Program-made: the position numbers and the translations under genes
In this document: positions 15,957 through 25,106 of the stretch, piece by piece
Position numbering within the stretch: the first letter of the stretch is position 1
Layout: each line of letters starts with the position of its first letter
DNA from: Rhodospirillales bacterium
GTDB lineage: Bacteria > Pseudomonadota > Alphaproteobacteria > Micavibrionales > Micavibrionaceae
Length of the DNA stretch: 64,000 nt
Assembly: GCA_023898785.1 (NCBI GenBank)
Contig: CP060239.1
Span: 806,001-870,000 of the forward strand
Direction of reading: 5' to 3'
Notes under the pieces: generated by a model
Database searches by the model: none
Told to the model about the DNA's origin: nothing
Seen by the model: the letters and a program-made list of their open reading frames with translations, nothing else

Positions 15957-17414
15957 TTATTCTACGATTTTCTTGTACATCCATCCGGTCTGCAACGGCT
16001 CGCCTGCCCTCAAGCCGTTGAGGACAAGGAAACGTTCTTCCTGAAGATTTGTAAAAGGCTGACGGCGAACGATTGATGCTACGCTATCGCCGGATTGGGC
16101 GATGAACGTTTGCAAGCGATATGGATGCACAGAGTTTTTCTCTTTATCGCTCATAGAGCGGAAGCTATAGGTCGCCGCCTTTAAGCCTTCGAGCTGCGCG
16201 GCTGGAGCGCCCGCCGGAATCGCCATCTGGAAGCGGGCAAAGCGATCACCATATGCAATCGCCACCAAGCGGATCGTCACAGGACGGCCATTAATATTTC
16301 CGGCAAAACTAGCCGTTGCGCCTGTGCGGCCATGTACATTGATGGATTCAAGACCTTGCAACTGGCGATCATCGACCCAGCTTTGCACATAGCTGCGCGG
16401 GTCAAGCCCTTGCTTATTTGCCGCCATATCGAAGATCAGAACTGCGCCGTTGCTTGCGCTCGCGGTGATTTGGGCGGGGCTGTTTTTCAAATTAAAGCCT
16501 GCGGGCACGGTGAAGGTAAAGTCCATTTTCGGGTGATAAAAACTTTGGCCGCGAACGAACCCTTGGGCGGCGCTATCTCCATAAATCATGCCGTTAATGA
16601 TATTGAGGTGGGCATTCCGATTCACCTGCCCGCCACTAGGATAATTGCGGGCTTGCGTGCGCGTTTGCGCAACGCGGTCGGCGGTGGCCGGGTGAGTTGA
16701 AAAATAGCTAAAGCCGTTTGCATTACCATTGCCTGCCAGGCGGCTGTCGAGGTCTGATTGTGCCTTTAATGAACTCAGGAATTTAGCCATCGCATCTACA
16801 TCGTAACCGCCATGAGTCATGTAGCGCAGCCCCAGTGCGTCGGCTTCGCTTTCCTGCCCACGGGAATAGGCGCTTAAGTAGAGGTTCGCGCCGACGCCCA
16901 ATGCTTGCGAGGCTCCATCACTACCCAGCACAGCGGAGAGCACCCCTGCGCCCAGTGTGGTAACTACGCCGCGTGAATAGCGCTCTGCGGAATGACGCCC
17001 GGTGATGTGTCCAGTTTCATGGGCCAGTACGGCGGCGAGTTCGGCCTCACTGTTTGCCAATGCCAGCAGTCCACGCGAAACATAGATATAGCCGCCCGGC
17101 AGTGCAAAAGCGTTGACGATGGGACTGTCGAGAACAAAAAATTTATACTGAACATCGGGGCGTTCGGTTTTGGTGGTGACCTTTCGACCGACGCTGGTGA
17201 CGTAGGCATTAACCCTTGCATCTTCATAAAAGCCGAATTGCTGGGCGATCTTTTGATGCTCGGATGCGCCAACCTGCACTTCTTGCTGGGGCGACATCAA
17301 AGCGGTGAATTGTTGCTGTCCTGTGGCAGGATTGGTGGAGCACCCCGTCAGTGCGGCAGTCAAAAAAACGTTTAAAACTGCAAAGAAAACCTTGAAACGT
17401 CGCATCACATCCAT
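15957..17414 (-). CDS. M48-family zinc metalloprotease lipoprotein
   Basis: A 485-residue periplasmic M48 peptidase, the BepA/LoiP type that degrades misfolded outer-membrane proteins. A lipoprotein signal is visible, with the lipobox ALTGC and the modified Cys at residue 25. Zinc ligands lie in HETGH (132-136) and the third ligand Glu in ESEADALGLRYM. The C-terminal half (residues about 300-485) is not peptidase and ends with a domain reading LQTFIAQSGDSVASIVRRQPF, which resembles a LysM-like or extracellular binding module. The start could be Met 1 or Met 4. The next gene starts divergently only 12 bases away, leaving no room for separate promoters. Confidence 0.86.
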   Translation of the reverse strand: MDVMRRFKVFFAVLNVFLTAALTGCSTNPATGQQQFTALMSPQQEVQVGASEHQKIAQQFGFYEDARVNAYVTSVGRKVTTKTERPDVQYKFFVLDSPIVNAFALPGGYIYVSRGLLALANSEAELAAVLAHETGHITGRHSAERYSRGVVTTLGAGVLSAVLGSDGASQALGVGANLYLSAYSRGQESEADALGLRYMTHGGYDVDAMAKFLSSLKAQSDLDSRLAGNGNANGFSYFSTHPATADRVAQTRTQARNYPSGGQVNRNAHLNIINGMIYGDSAAQGFVRGQSFYHPKMDFTFTVPAGFNLKNSPAQITASASNGAVLIFDMAANKQGLDPRSYVQSWVDDRQLQGLESINVHGRTGATASFAGNINGRPVTIRLVAIAYGDRFARFQMAIPAGAPAAQLEGLKAATYSFRSMSDKEKNSVHPYRLQTFIAQSGDSVASIVRRQPFTNLQEERFLVLNGLRAGEPLQTGWMYKKIVE

Positions 17415-17426
17415 CCACTGTTAGTT

Positions 17427-18290
17427 ATGTTTCTTAAAAACTGGCACATCTTAGTCTTTTTCCTGCTGCTCGCCAACTTATATAGTATCGGCGCTGCGTA
17501 CGGGCAAGACGCTAGCGCTCTGCCCGCCAGCGATTTTTCCGCGCTCAGAAAAACCGGCGAAGCACAAGTGCTGGAAGTCATCAGCCCGCTTACGGTAAAG
17601 CTCAGCAACGGCGATATTGTCCGCCTGCCGGGACTACACTTCCCAGACTATGATTATACGGCGGAGCGCACCGGCCCCTTCGCTCTTACTGCCATGAAGG
17701 TCCTTCAAGATATGCTGGAAGGGAAAAAAGTGGAGATTTATCAAACGCCGAAAAAAGATTGGGGGCGGACCAACCGCATGGGCCATGCGCTGGCACATCT
17801 TGTACGATCTGATAGCGGATTGTGGGCGCAAGGAATGCTGATCCGCCTTGGCTTGGCGCAGGTCAAAACATCTCAGCGCAACCCGGAAATGGCGGCCCAG
17901 CTTTATGCGCTGGAGGCGGAAGCCCGCCACGAGAAAATCGGCATTTGGGAAAATGATGATGTCATTTTGAGCCCGGAAGATGCGCTGAAACATCTCAACA
18001 GCTTTCAGATTGTGGAGGGTGTCATTCAAAGCGCGGCGATGAAAAAGAACCGGGTTTACCTTAATTTTGGCGGGAACTGGCGTAATGATTTCACTGTATC
18101 GATTGCGCCGGAGGACCGAAGAATATTTTCGAAGGCTGAGATTAATCCGCTGGACTGGAATGGTGCGCATGTGCGGGTGCGTGGCTGGGTTGAAGAGTAT
18201 AATGGCGCGTATATTGAAATTGATCATCCGGAGGCTCTGGAAATTTTAAGCGCAGGCGATGATGTACAAAAACGGCCAAACGACAAATAG
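17427..18290 (+). CDS. Secreted thermonuclease (SNase)-like protein
   Basis: A 287-residue exported protein with a signal peptide (FFLLLANLYSIGAAYGQ). Residues about 45-180 follow the staphylococcal nuclease OB-fold pattern: AQVLEVISPLTVKLSNGDIVR, then RLPGLHFPDYDY at the first catalytic Arg region, then WGRTNRMGHALAHLV and GLAQVKTSQ. The second Arg region is kept (NRMGHA), but the usual catalytic Glu after the PG motif is not obvious, so activity is uncertain. The remaining C-terminus (IVEGVIQSAAMKKNRVYLNFGG onward) looks like a second OB-type domain. No Shine-Dalgarno is seen before this ATG, which lies close to the divergent protease gene. Confidence 0.7.
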   Translation: MFLKNWHILVFFLLLANLYSIGAAYGQDASALPASDFSALRKTGEAQVLEVISPLTVKLSNGDIVRLPGLHFPDYDYTAERTGPFALTAMKVLQDMLEGKKVEIYQTPKKDWGRTNRMGHALAHLVRSDSGLWAQGMLIRLGLAQVKTSQRNPEMAAQLYALEAEARHEKIGIWENDDVILSPEDALKHLNSFQIVEGVIQSAAMKKNRVYLNFGGNWRNDFTVSIAPEDRRIFSKAEINPLDWNGAHVRVRGWVEEYNGAYIEIDHPEALEILSAGDDVQKRPNDK

Positions 18291-18362
18291 ATTGCCTCGT
18301 GATACCTGAAGTCTTAAGCTGGTGCAATCGTAAACATTTTAATATTTTGCCTGAATTTGCCG

Positions 18363-19376
18363 ATGCCACATCGTAAACACAAGCCTGTTTCTCAAACCAC
18401 AAATGATGTTAGCCGCACGCCTCGAAAGCCTTTACTCGACCTGTTTCCAGCCTTAACGCCGTATTCAAGTGGTTTTTTGGACGTCGATGACACGCATAAT
18501 CTTTACTGGGAGCAAAGCGGTAATCCTGATGGGGCGCCTGTTTTGTTTTTGCATGGCGGTCCTGGTGCTGGGGCAACGCCGGTGCATAGGCGTTTTTTTG
18601 ATCCGGATCATTACCGGATTATAATTTTCGATCAGCGCGGATCGGGGCGTTCACACCCTTTGGGCAGTCTTGAAAACAACACAACTGTGCATCTGGTTGA
18701 TGATATTGAACGGCTTCGCCAGCATTTGCGTATTGAGCGCTGGCATATTTTTGGCGGATCGTGGGGCAGCACCTTGTCGCTGTCTTATGCCCGCGTATAC
18801 CCACAGCGCTGCATCAGCATGATTTTGCGCGGGATTTTTTTATGTGAGCAAGATGAGATTGACTGGTTTCTTTACGGCATGCGCAACATCTTCCCCGAGG
18901 CGTGGGAGCAGTTTGCGGGTTTTTTACCGGAAGATGAGCAAAGTGACCTGCTGGATAATTATTACAAGCATTTGACTGGAGCAGATGAAGAAAAACAAAT
19001 GGAAGCGGCTATTCACTGGAGTCTTTATGAAGGAGCATGCGCATCGCTGCTGCCCAATTATGAAACCATTACAACGGATGAACAAAAAGACCATGCGCTG
19101 GCGCTAGCGCGGATCGAGGCGCATTATTTTAAATATGAAGTGATTACTCGTGAGAACAGTCTTTTGAACAGCATTGATAAAATCCGGGAAATCCCCTCAA
19201 CTATCATTCATGGACGTTATGATCTGATTTGTCCGATCCGAACTGCGCACAAACTTCATCAGCTTTGGCCGGAGGCAGATTATATTGTTGTGCCCGACGC
19301 CGGACATTCGGCGCTTGATCCTACGCTACGTTCGCGCTTGATTGAAGCAACAGAACGTGCCAAAACCCTCGCATAG
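18363..19376 (+). CDS. pip: Proline iminopeptidase
   Basis: A 337-residue alpha/beta hydrolase of family S33 that releases N-terminal proline from peptides. The oxyanion motif is LFLHGGPGAGATP, the nucleophile Ser lies in FGGSWGSTLSLSYA, the Asp in IIHGRYDLICP and the His in VPDAGHSALDP. IIFDQRGSGRSHP is the family signature. No signal peptide is present. The ATG at 18363 is used; TTG two codons upstream is an alternative. pgk follows after 16-43 bases and may be co-transcribed. Confidence 0.92.
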   Translation: MPHRKHKPVSQTTNDVSRTPRKPLLDLFPALTPYSSGFLDVDDTHNLYWEQSGNPDGAPVLFLHGGPGAGATPVHRRFFDPDHYRIIIFDQRGSGRSHPLGSLENNTTVHLVDDIERLRQHLRIERWHIFGGSWGSTLSLSYARVYPQRCISMILRGIFLCEQDEIDWFLYGMRNIFPEAWEQFAGFLPEDEQSDLLDNYYKHLTGADEEKQMEAAIHWSLYEGACASLLPNYETITTDEQKDHALALARIEAHYFKYEVITRENSLLNSIDKIREIPSTIIHGRYDLICPIRTAHKLHQLWPEADYIVVPDAGHSALDPTLRSRLIEATERAKTLA

Positions 19377-19419
19377 AAAAACAAACACGAAAATGAATAG
19401 CGACAAAAACGAGACAAAG

Positions 19420-20625
19420 ATGAGTTTTCAATCGATCCGCGATATGGATTTTCAGGGTAAAAAAGTCCTTTTGCGCGCGGATTTAAATGTGCCGGCGCGG
19501 CGTGGTAAAGTAACGGATACTACACGCATTGACCGTTTAAAGCCGACGATTGATTTTCTGCGCGGGGCTGGTGCAAAAATTCTTATTCTTTCCCATTTTG
19601 GCCGCCCGGAAGGAGAGCAAAACCCGGAAATGTCGTTGGCCTTTTTGACACCGACTCTGGAAGAACGCTGGGGATGTAATATTCGTTTTAGCCCTGATTG
19701 CATTGGGGTAAAGGCTGAAGCTGTAATTGCAAAGATGTGCGAAGGCGATGTTACGCTGTTGGAAAATGTTCGTTTTTACAAAGAAGAAAAGCAAAATGCG
19801 CCGGAATTTGTTGCAAAACTGGCGGCGCTAGGGGACGTTTTCGTCAATGACGCTTTTTCCGCAGCGCACCGCGCCCATGCAAGTACGGAAGGCTTGGCGC
19901 ATGTTCTTCCAGCGGTAGCGGGGCTTTTGATGGAGCAAGAGCTGAATGCTCTCGATGCAGCGTTGGAACACCCGAAAAAACCAGTAGCGGCAATTGTCGG
20001 CGGTTCAAAAATTTCCACTAAACTTGGAGTGCTCAACAATATCGTACAGCGGGTGGATTATATGATCCTCGGCGGGGCAATGGCCAATACATTTCTTTAT
20101 GCAAATGGCGCGGATGTAGGTAGCTCCTTGTGTGAGACCAACATGAAGGATGAAGCTCTAAGAATTTTTGAAACGGCACGCAAGGGTGGCTGTGAGATTG
20201 TACTGCCGATTGATAGTGTGGTGGTGAGCGAGCTCAAACTCAACGCTCCTTCTGAAATTGTTGATTCTCAGGCCATTCCGAATGATAAAATGGCTATTGA
20301 TGTCGGTCCGAAAAGCATTGCCTATGTCGAAAGCATTCTTGAAAAAAGCAAGACTTTGCTCTGGAACGGGCCAATGGGGGTATTTGAGCTTAAACCTTTT
20401 GACCACGGTACCAATGCATTGGCGCGCAAGGCTGCGGAACAAACAAAAACCGGAAATCTGGTCAGTATTGCCGGAGGCGGCGATACGGTCGCTGCGCTGG
20501 AAAATGCCGAAGTCTGTCAGGATTTCACTTACATTTCTACTGCGGGCGGGGCATTTTTAGAGTGGCTTAAAGGCGAGACACTGCCCGGCATTGAGGCCCT
20601 CAATATAACTCAAAAAGCCGCCTGA
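19420..20625 (+). CDS. pgk: Phosphoglycerate kinase
   Basis: A 401-residue glycolytic kinase that converts 1,3-bisphosphoglycerate and ADP to 3-phosphoglycerate and ATP. Visible motifs are KKVLLRADLNVP at the N-terminus, ILSHFGRPEG, GGSKISTKLGVLNN in the hinge region and the nucleotide-binding NGPMGVFE and IAGGGDTVAAL. The start at 19420 gives the normal family length; an ATG at 19393 adds nine residues and cannot be excluded. gap, its common neighbour, is absent here. Its stop directly abuts that of the minus-strand DUF2336 gene with no space between. Confidence 0.95.
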   Translation: MSFQSIRDMDFQGKKVLLRADLNVPARRGKVTDTTRIDRLKPTIDFLRGAGAKILILSHFGRPEGEQNPEMSLAFLTPTLEERWGCNIRFSPDCIGVKAEAVIAKMCEGDVTLLENVRFYKEEKQNAPEFVAKLAALGDVFVNDAFSAAHRAHASTEGLAHVLPAVAGLLMEQELNALDAALEHPKKPVAAIVGGSKISTKLGVLNNIVQRVDYMILGGAMANTFLYANGADVGSSLCETNMKDEALRIFETARKGGCEIVLPIDSVVVSELKLNAPSEIVDSQAIPNDKMAIDVGPKSIAYVESILEKSKTLLWNGPMGVFELKPFDHGTNALARKAAEQTKTGNLVSIAGGGDTVAALENAEVCQDFTYISTAGGAFLEWLKGETLPGIEALNITQKAA

Positions 20626-21759
20626 TTATTTCTTCAATTCTTCATCGAGAGAATTTTCAATGATACTGCGTGCGACCTCAGGTTTGATCCTGTTGAAATA
20701 ATTTATCGCTTTTGTCATATCGTTCAGCGCAACCATGCGGCCGTGGTTGCGGACGCGGTTTGTCAGTAAAAAAATTGAAATAAAATCTTCTTTTGGAACA
20801 TCAAAAGCCTTACACGCTACGGCCAGCCCCTGCCCGCTGGTTTGTGAAAGAATTTCCAGCGTGGTCTTCGGATCTAAACCAGAATAACGAGAGAACTGTC
20901 CAACAAAGGCTGCTATTTGCCCGCGGCGTAACGTGCCGAGCATGAGCTTAATGGTTAGCAGTCCTTTTTGCTTATAACGGTCTGCTGCCCTGAGGATAGC
21001 CTTGTTGGGCGTAAATTCGCTGACGGACTCGCTGGCCTCAACCATTTCAACAATGACTTCATCGACGGCCTGAACTACAGATTGGGCTTCAAAACCGTAG
21101 AGTGTTTTGACTTGTTCTTTTATTTCTTCACCAACATATGCATATAGGACTTTGGCCAATTCCGGGCCGACCTCTTCACGCCGCAGAAGCGGAGCGGCCA
21201 GTGCGTCAGATTGCTGGGCCAAGTCGCTAAGGATTGTCAGACTATATTCGGTTAAGTTAATTTTTTTATTTTTAACTAGTTGAATCGTCGTATCAATATC
21301 ACGCGTGTCAGCCAGCAAGTTCATAATCTGGTTGCTCATATTTTCGCGTTTGGCTATAGCCTGCCAGTATTTCGGCCCCTTGGACTTAATGATATAAATT
21401 AAATCCATATCCCCCAAGACCGGACTCTTGCTTAAAACAGGCGCTGCGACAGGAATTTCGTCATTGGCCATTTGCAAAATGAGACGTAGTGGCACATTTT
21501 CTAAAATAGCGAGACGTTCAGATAAAGCTTCCCGCAGGTCTATTTCTGCCTGGCGCATCAAGGCAATGAGTACATCGGCGATCAATTCGCTTTCTTTAGG
21601 AGAAAGCTCCATCTCCAGTAATTCGCTAACAGCAGAGGTCAGTTCAGCACGCGCAAGAGGCTTGTCGTCACTGGCCAAACCATACAGCTTGTGCGAATCA
21701 TATAGTCGCACCAATAAAGGTGTTACTGTTGATGTCTTATCTAAAAAACTTAGATCCAT
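20626..21759 (-). CDS. DUF2336 family protein
   Basis: A 377-residue soluble, mostly helical protein resembling the alphaproteobacterial DUF2336 family. It has repeated helical stretches such as LLADTRDIDTTIQLVKN and YSLTILSDLAQQSDALAAPLL, and a C-terminal domain with DPKTTLEILSQTSGQGLAVACKA. HEAT-like superhelical folding is suggested by the spacing. The biochemical role is unknown. No signal peptide or membrane segment is seen. The 287 bases upstream to the next gene are AT-rich and hold nothing recognised beyond possible promoters. Confidence 0.75.
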   Translation of the reverse strand: MDLSFLDKTSTVTPLLVRLYDSHKLYGLASDDKPLARAELTSAVSELLEMELSPKESELIADVLIALMRQAEIDLREALSERLAILENVPLRLILQMANDEIPVAAPVLSKSPVLGDMDLIYIIKSKGPKYWQAIAKRENMSNQIMNLLADTRDIDTTIQLVKNKKINLTEYSLTILSDLAQQSDALAAPLLRREEVGPELAKVLYAYVGEEIKEQVKTLYGFEAQSVVQAVDEVIVEMVEASESVSEFTPNKAILRAADRYKQKGLLTIKLMLGTLRRGQIAAFVGQFSRYSGLDPKTTLEILSQTSGQGLAVACKAFDVPKEDFISIFLLTNRVRNHGRMVALNDMTKAINYFNRIKPEVARSIIENSLDEELKK

Positions 21760-22046
21760 GAGATGCCCCAGACTGCGTCATATTTTTATTTTATTTTTAT
21801 ATAAGAAAACAATGAAGTACTTTGTTATTCATAGCATTTTAGCTAAATTTTATACTGTTATTTCCGTTCTCTGCCTCTATATATACGGGGTATTTCTTAC
21901 GTTTCAGTTAATAAAAAATTACCAAAAAATTAATGTATGCAATCTCTCGTGTTTGATTTATAGACTCTGCACCCTTATACTGTTTTTTAACGCTTATGAA
22001 GTACCCTATAAATTGGGGTTTCATTTTGTAAAAAGGATACAATCTT

Positions 22047-22334
22047 ATGGCAGGACCATTAAGCGGTATTGCGGGACAGCAGCAGGTTCCCCTGGCTCAG
22101 CCCTCACAGACGTCCACTCAAAATACGAATGGTGTTCGTGGTCAGAGTGAGCAGAAGCCAGAAGCTGACCGGGTTCAGCCACAAGGTGCACCTGCAGCTG
22201 AAACGCAAAATACGGAAACACATAATGAGGATGTTCTGCAGCAACAAATTCAAAATGCTTTGACCACTGACCAGAATGATCCTGCCGGTGCTGAGACGCT
22301 GCGGCGCGGTTCGTTGGTTGATGTGGTGATTTAA
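22047..22334 (+). CDS. Small disordered protein of unknown function
   Basis: A 95-residue protein rich in Gln, Thr, Asn, Pro and Glu and almost certainly unstructured, ending in a short ordered-looking motif LRRGSLVDVVI. It has a convincing ribosome-binding site (AAAAGGAT 9 bases before the ATG) and a strong terminator 30 bases after the stop, so it looks like a self-contained gene. No family was recognised. Small acidic, Gln-rich proteins of this kind can be partners of larger complexes, but that is only a possibility. Confidence 0.65.
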   Translation: MAGPLSGIAGQQQVPLAQPSQTSTQNTNGVRGQSEQKPEADRVQPQGAPAAETQNTETHNEDVLQQQIQNALTTDQNDPAGAETLRRGSLVDVVI

Positions 22335-22362
22335 GCATAGAGATTTTACGTTCGTGGGGATG

Positions 22363-22388
22363 GGCGCTTCTTTTTGAAGCGCCTTTTC
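22363..22388 (+). terminator. Rho-independent terminator
   Basis: GGCGCTTC and GAAGCGCC form a perfect 8-bp stem around a 5-base T loop, followed by TTTT. It ends the small gene at 22047-22334. Confidence 0.8.
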
Positions 22389-22436
22389 GATTCTGGCCGA
22401 GGCGTTTCTAATTAGGGGGGCAAAACCTAAGTGCGC

Positions 22437-23855
22437 TTATTGAAATGCGACTTCGTTGAAGCTGCGAAGTTTGCGGCTATGGAGTTTTTCTGGGGCCAAT
22501 TGGCGCAGCATTTCCATGGCCCGAATACCGACCTGTAAGTGCTGGTCTACGCGCTGGCGATAAAACGTATTGGCCATGCCCGGCAGCTTGAGTTGCCCGT
22601 GCAGAGGTTTGTCGGAGACACATAGAAGCGTCCCATAGGGTACGCGAAAACGAAAACCGTTGGCAGCGATTGTACCGCTCTCCATATCCATGGCGATGGC
22701 GCGGCTTTGGCTGAGGCGTTTATTTTGGCGGATGGAAGAGCGCAGTTCCCAATTACGGTCATCGGTTGTGGCGACTGTGCCGGTGCGCATGACTTTTTTG
22801 ATGTCGTATCCCTCAAAGCCACAAATTTCGCTCACAGCTTTTTCCAGCGCGACTTGAATTTCCGCCAGAGCGGGAATAGGAATGCTGGTCGGCAGGTCGG
22901 TATCGAGGATATTGTCTTCGCGTAAGTAGCCGTGGGCAAGAACATAATCACCGAGATTTTGAGAATTGCGCAGTCCTGCGCAATGGCCGAGCATCAGCCA
23001 CGCATGCGGACGCAGTACAGCGATGTGGTCGGTGATGGTTTTGGCATTGGAAGGGCCAACACCGATATTGACCATGGTGATGCCCTTACCATCTTTGCGT
23101 TTGAGATGATAGGCCGGCATTTGTGGCAAACGTGTGGCTGCGGCAGGCTGGATAAATTCGCTATAACCGTCTTTTCCTGCTTTGCTCTCGCCGATTTTAA
23201 CGAATTCATCGATATAGAATTGATAGTTTGTAAAGATCACAAAATTCTGAAAATGTTCTGCAGGCATGCCACAATAATGGCGCAGACGCTGAATGCTGAG
23301 ATCAACGCGCGGCGCGGTAAAGAGCGCGAGCGGTCGATCCTGCCCTTCTGCGGGTATATACGTGCCATTAGCGATTTCATCGTCCATAATATCCAGATTC
23401 GGCATATCGAATAGATCCGGCAGGTCTTTAAGCTGTTCTGCTCCCAAATCGCCCTCAAGGTGAAATTCTTCACCCAGCGCGAAATGCAATGGAATCGGCG
23501 TATTGCTGACACCGACTTCAATCGTAATATCGTGATTTTTTATGATATTACGAAATTGTTCGAGATAGTAATTGGCAAAAATATCCGGGCGGGTCAGGGT
23601 TATGCTATATGTGCCGGGGCGCGGAGCAAAGCCATAGGACAGCCTCGTATCCGTGCGGCGTGCATATTTGGTCGAAATGCGCGCATAAGGGTAAAATGCA
23701 CGGCTGCGTCCCTTTACCCCATCGCCTTTGGTCAGCGCGTCAAAGCGGGCGCGCAGGAAGGCAATCTGGGCATCATAGATAATTTTGACCTGCGCCAAAA
23801 CTTCTTCAGGCGCCGAACAGGTTTTGGGGGCGATCATATCGGGAGAGTGCATCAT
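22437..23855 (-). CDS. amn: AMP nucleosidase
   Basis: A 472-residue enzyme that cleaves AMP to adenine and ribose 5-phosphate. The C-terminal half is a nucleoside-phosphorylase-type domain: TMVNIGVGPSNAKTITDHI, WLMLGHCAGLR, the substrate-binding AIAMDMESGTIAANGFRF and LLCVSDKPLHGQLKLPG. The N-terminal regulatory domain has RFDALTKGD and FYPYARISTKYARR. The length fits the family. AAAAGG precedes two adjacent ATG codons, and either could start translation. ftsY ends 31 bases upstream on the same strand. Confidence 0.92.
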   Translation of the reverse strand: MMHSPDMIAPKTCSAPEEVLAQVKIIYDAQIAFLRARFDALTKGDGVKGRSRAFYPYARISTKYARRTDTRLSYGFAPRPGTYSITLTRPDIFANYYLEQFRNIIKNHDITIEVGVSNTPIPLHFALGEEFHLEGDLGAEQLKDLPDLFDMPNLDIMDDEIANGTYIPAEGQDRPLALFTAPRVDLSIQRLRHYCGMPAEHFQNFVIFTNYQFYIDEFVKIGESKAGKDGYSEFIQPAAATRLPQMPAYHLKRKDGKGITMVNIGVGPSNAKTITDHIAVLRPHAWLMLGHCAGLRNSQNLGDYVLAHGYLREDNILDTDLPTSIPIPALAEIQVALEKAVSEICGFEGYDIKKVMRTGTVATTDDRNWELRSSIRQNKRLSQSRAIAMDMESGTIAANGFRFRVPYGTLLCVSDKPLHGQLKLPGMANTFYRQRVDQHLQVGIRAMEMLRQLAPEKLHSRKLRSFNEVAFQ

Positions 23856-23886
23856 CCTTTTATTATCGCAGATTTTTTGTTATTTA

Positions 23887-25071
23887 TCAATTCTCTAGAC
23901 CCATAAGTGCGCGGGCGTATTCACGCGGACAGAATGGTTGTAAATCATCAAGCCCTTCACCAATACCGATAGAATAGACCGGTACGCCGAACTGGTCGGC
24001 CAGCCCAACGAGAACACCACCTTTGGCGCTGCCGTCGAGCTTGGTGACGATCAGGCCGGTGACATTGACCATGTCCTTGAAGGTTTCAAGTTGAGAAAAT
24101 GCATTTTGACCGGTGGTGGCATCAAGCACTAAAAGCGTTTCATGCGGCAAGCTTTCGTCCTGTTTTTTTAGTACGCGGATGACTTTGGCCAACTCATCCA
24201 TCAAGTTTGCTTTGTTTTGCAAGCGTCCGGCGGTGTCGATCAGAAGCACATCAGCCCCTTGGTTTTTGGCCTGCTCATAAGCCTCAAAAGCCACAGAAGC
24301 GGCATCTGCACCAACGTCTTTTTGTACCAACTTCGCGCCGGTGCGCTTGGCCCAAATGCCGAGCTGTTCGACAGCGGCCGCGCGGAAAGTATCCCCGGCA
24401 GCCATCACAACCGAACAGTGATCTTTAAATTTCAAATTCTGGGCAATCTTACCAATCGTGGTGGTCTTACCCACGCCATTCACGCCGCAAACGATTATAG
24501 TAAAAGGTCCGTCATCCGGTTTTTCAATAGTAAGCAGTTTGGCGACAGGCTTTAGAATTCCTGCGATTGTTTCGGCCAGAGCCTCACGGATTTCTTCTTC
24601 ACTAATTTCCTTGCCAAAGCGGCCTTTAGAAAATTCCTCGATAATTTTGGCAGCGGTTTTTGGACCAAGATCCGCCTCGATAAGCAACTCTTCCAACCCG
24701 TCAAGTGTTTCTTGATCCAGCGTTTTCTTTGTAACCAGATCGGTGAGTCCTTTGGTGATTTTGTTGGTGGATTTGGACAAACCACTGGTCAGGCGTGAAA
24801 GCCAACCGCCTTCATTACTGTCATCGGCAAATTCTTCGGCCTCTTCCGCATCGTCAAGCCTATCATGCTTAGGCGCAGGAGACAGGCGCAGATCATCAAG
24901 AATTTCACTGGCGGTTTCATCTTCCATCTCATGACGAATTTCATCATCCAGTTCGGCTTCATAATCTGTGGATGGCTCAATTGCCGGTTCACCTTTGGGA
25001 TGAAAAAGTTTTTCTTCACGTTCTTCTTGTTCCTGCTCGGCAATATTTTGCTTTTTACGCCAAAAAACCAT
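23887..25071 (-). CDS. ftsY: FtsY, signal recognition particle receptor
   Basis: A 394-residue GTPase that docks the SRP-ribosome complex at the inner membrane. The first 90 residues form the acidic A domain (for example PAIEPSTDYEAELDDEIRHE). The NG domain then shows GVNGVGKTTTIGKIA (G1), DTFRAAAVEQL, DTAGRLQNKANLMDEL (G3), TKLDGSAKGG (G4) and GIGEGLDDLQPF (G5 and the end of the domain). It forms the usual minus-strand group with mtaB and dapF, divergent from ffh, so both SRP pathway GTPases lie within 5 kb. Confidence 0.95.
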   Translation of the reverse strand: MVFWRKKQNIAEQEQEEREEKLFHPKGEPAIEPSTDYEAELDDEIRHEMEDETASEILDDLRLSPAPKHDRLDDAEEAEEFADDSNEGGWLSRLTSGLSKSTNKITKGLTDLVTKKTLDQETLDGLEELLIEADLGPKTAAKIIEEFSKGRFGKEISEEEIREALAETIAGILKPVAKLLTIEKPDDGPFTIIVCGVNGVGKTTTIGKIAQNLKFKDHCSVVMAAGDTFRAAAVEQLGIWAKRTGAKLVQKDVGADAASVAFEAYEQAKNQGADVLLIDTAGRLQNKANLMDELAKVIRVLKKQDESLPHETLLVLDATTGQNAFSQLETFKDMVNVTGLIVTKLDGSAKGGVLVGLADQFGVPVYSIGIGEGLDDLQPFCPREYARALMGLEN

Positions 25072-25106
25072 TTCAATCTCCTTGTGTTATGGAGATTATA
25101 CGCCCT

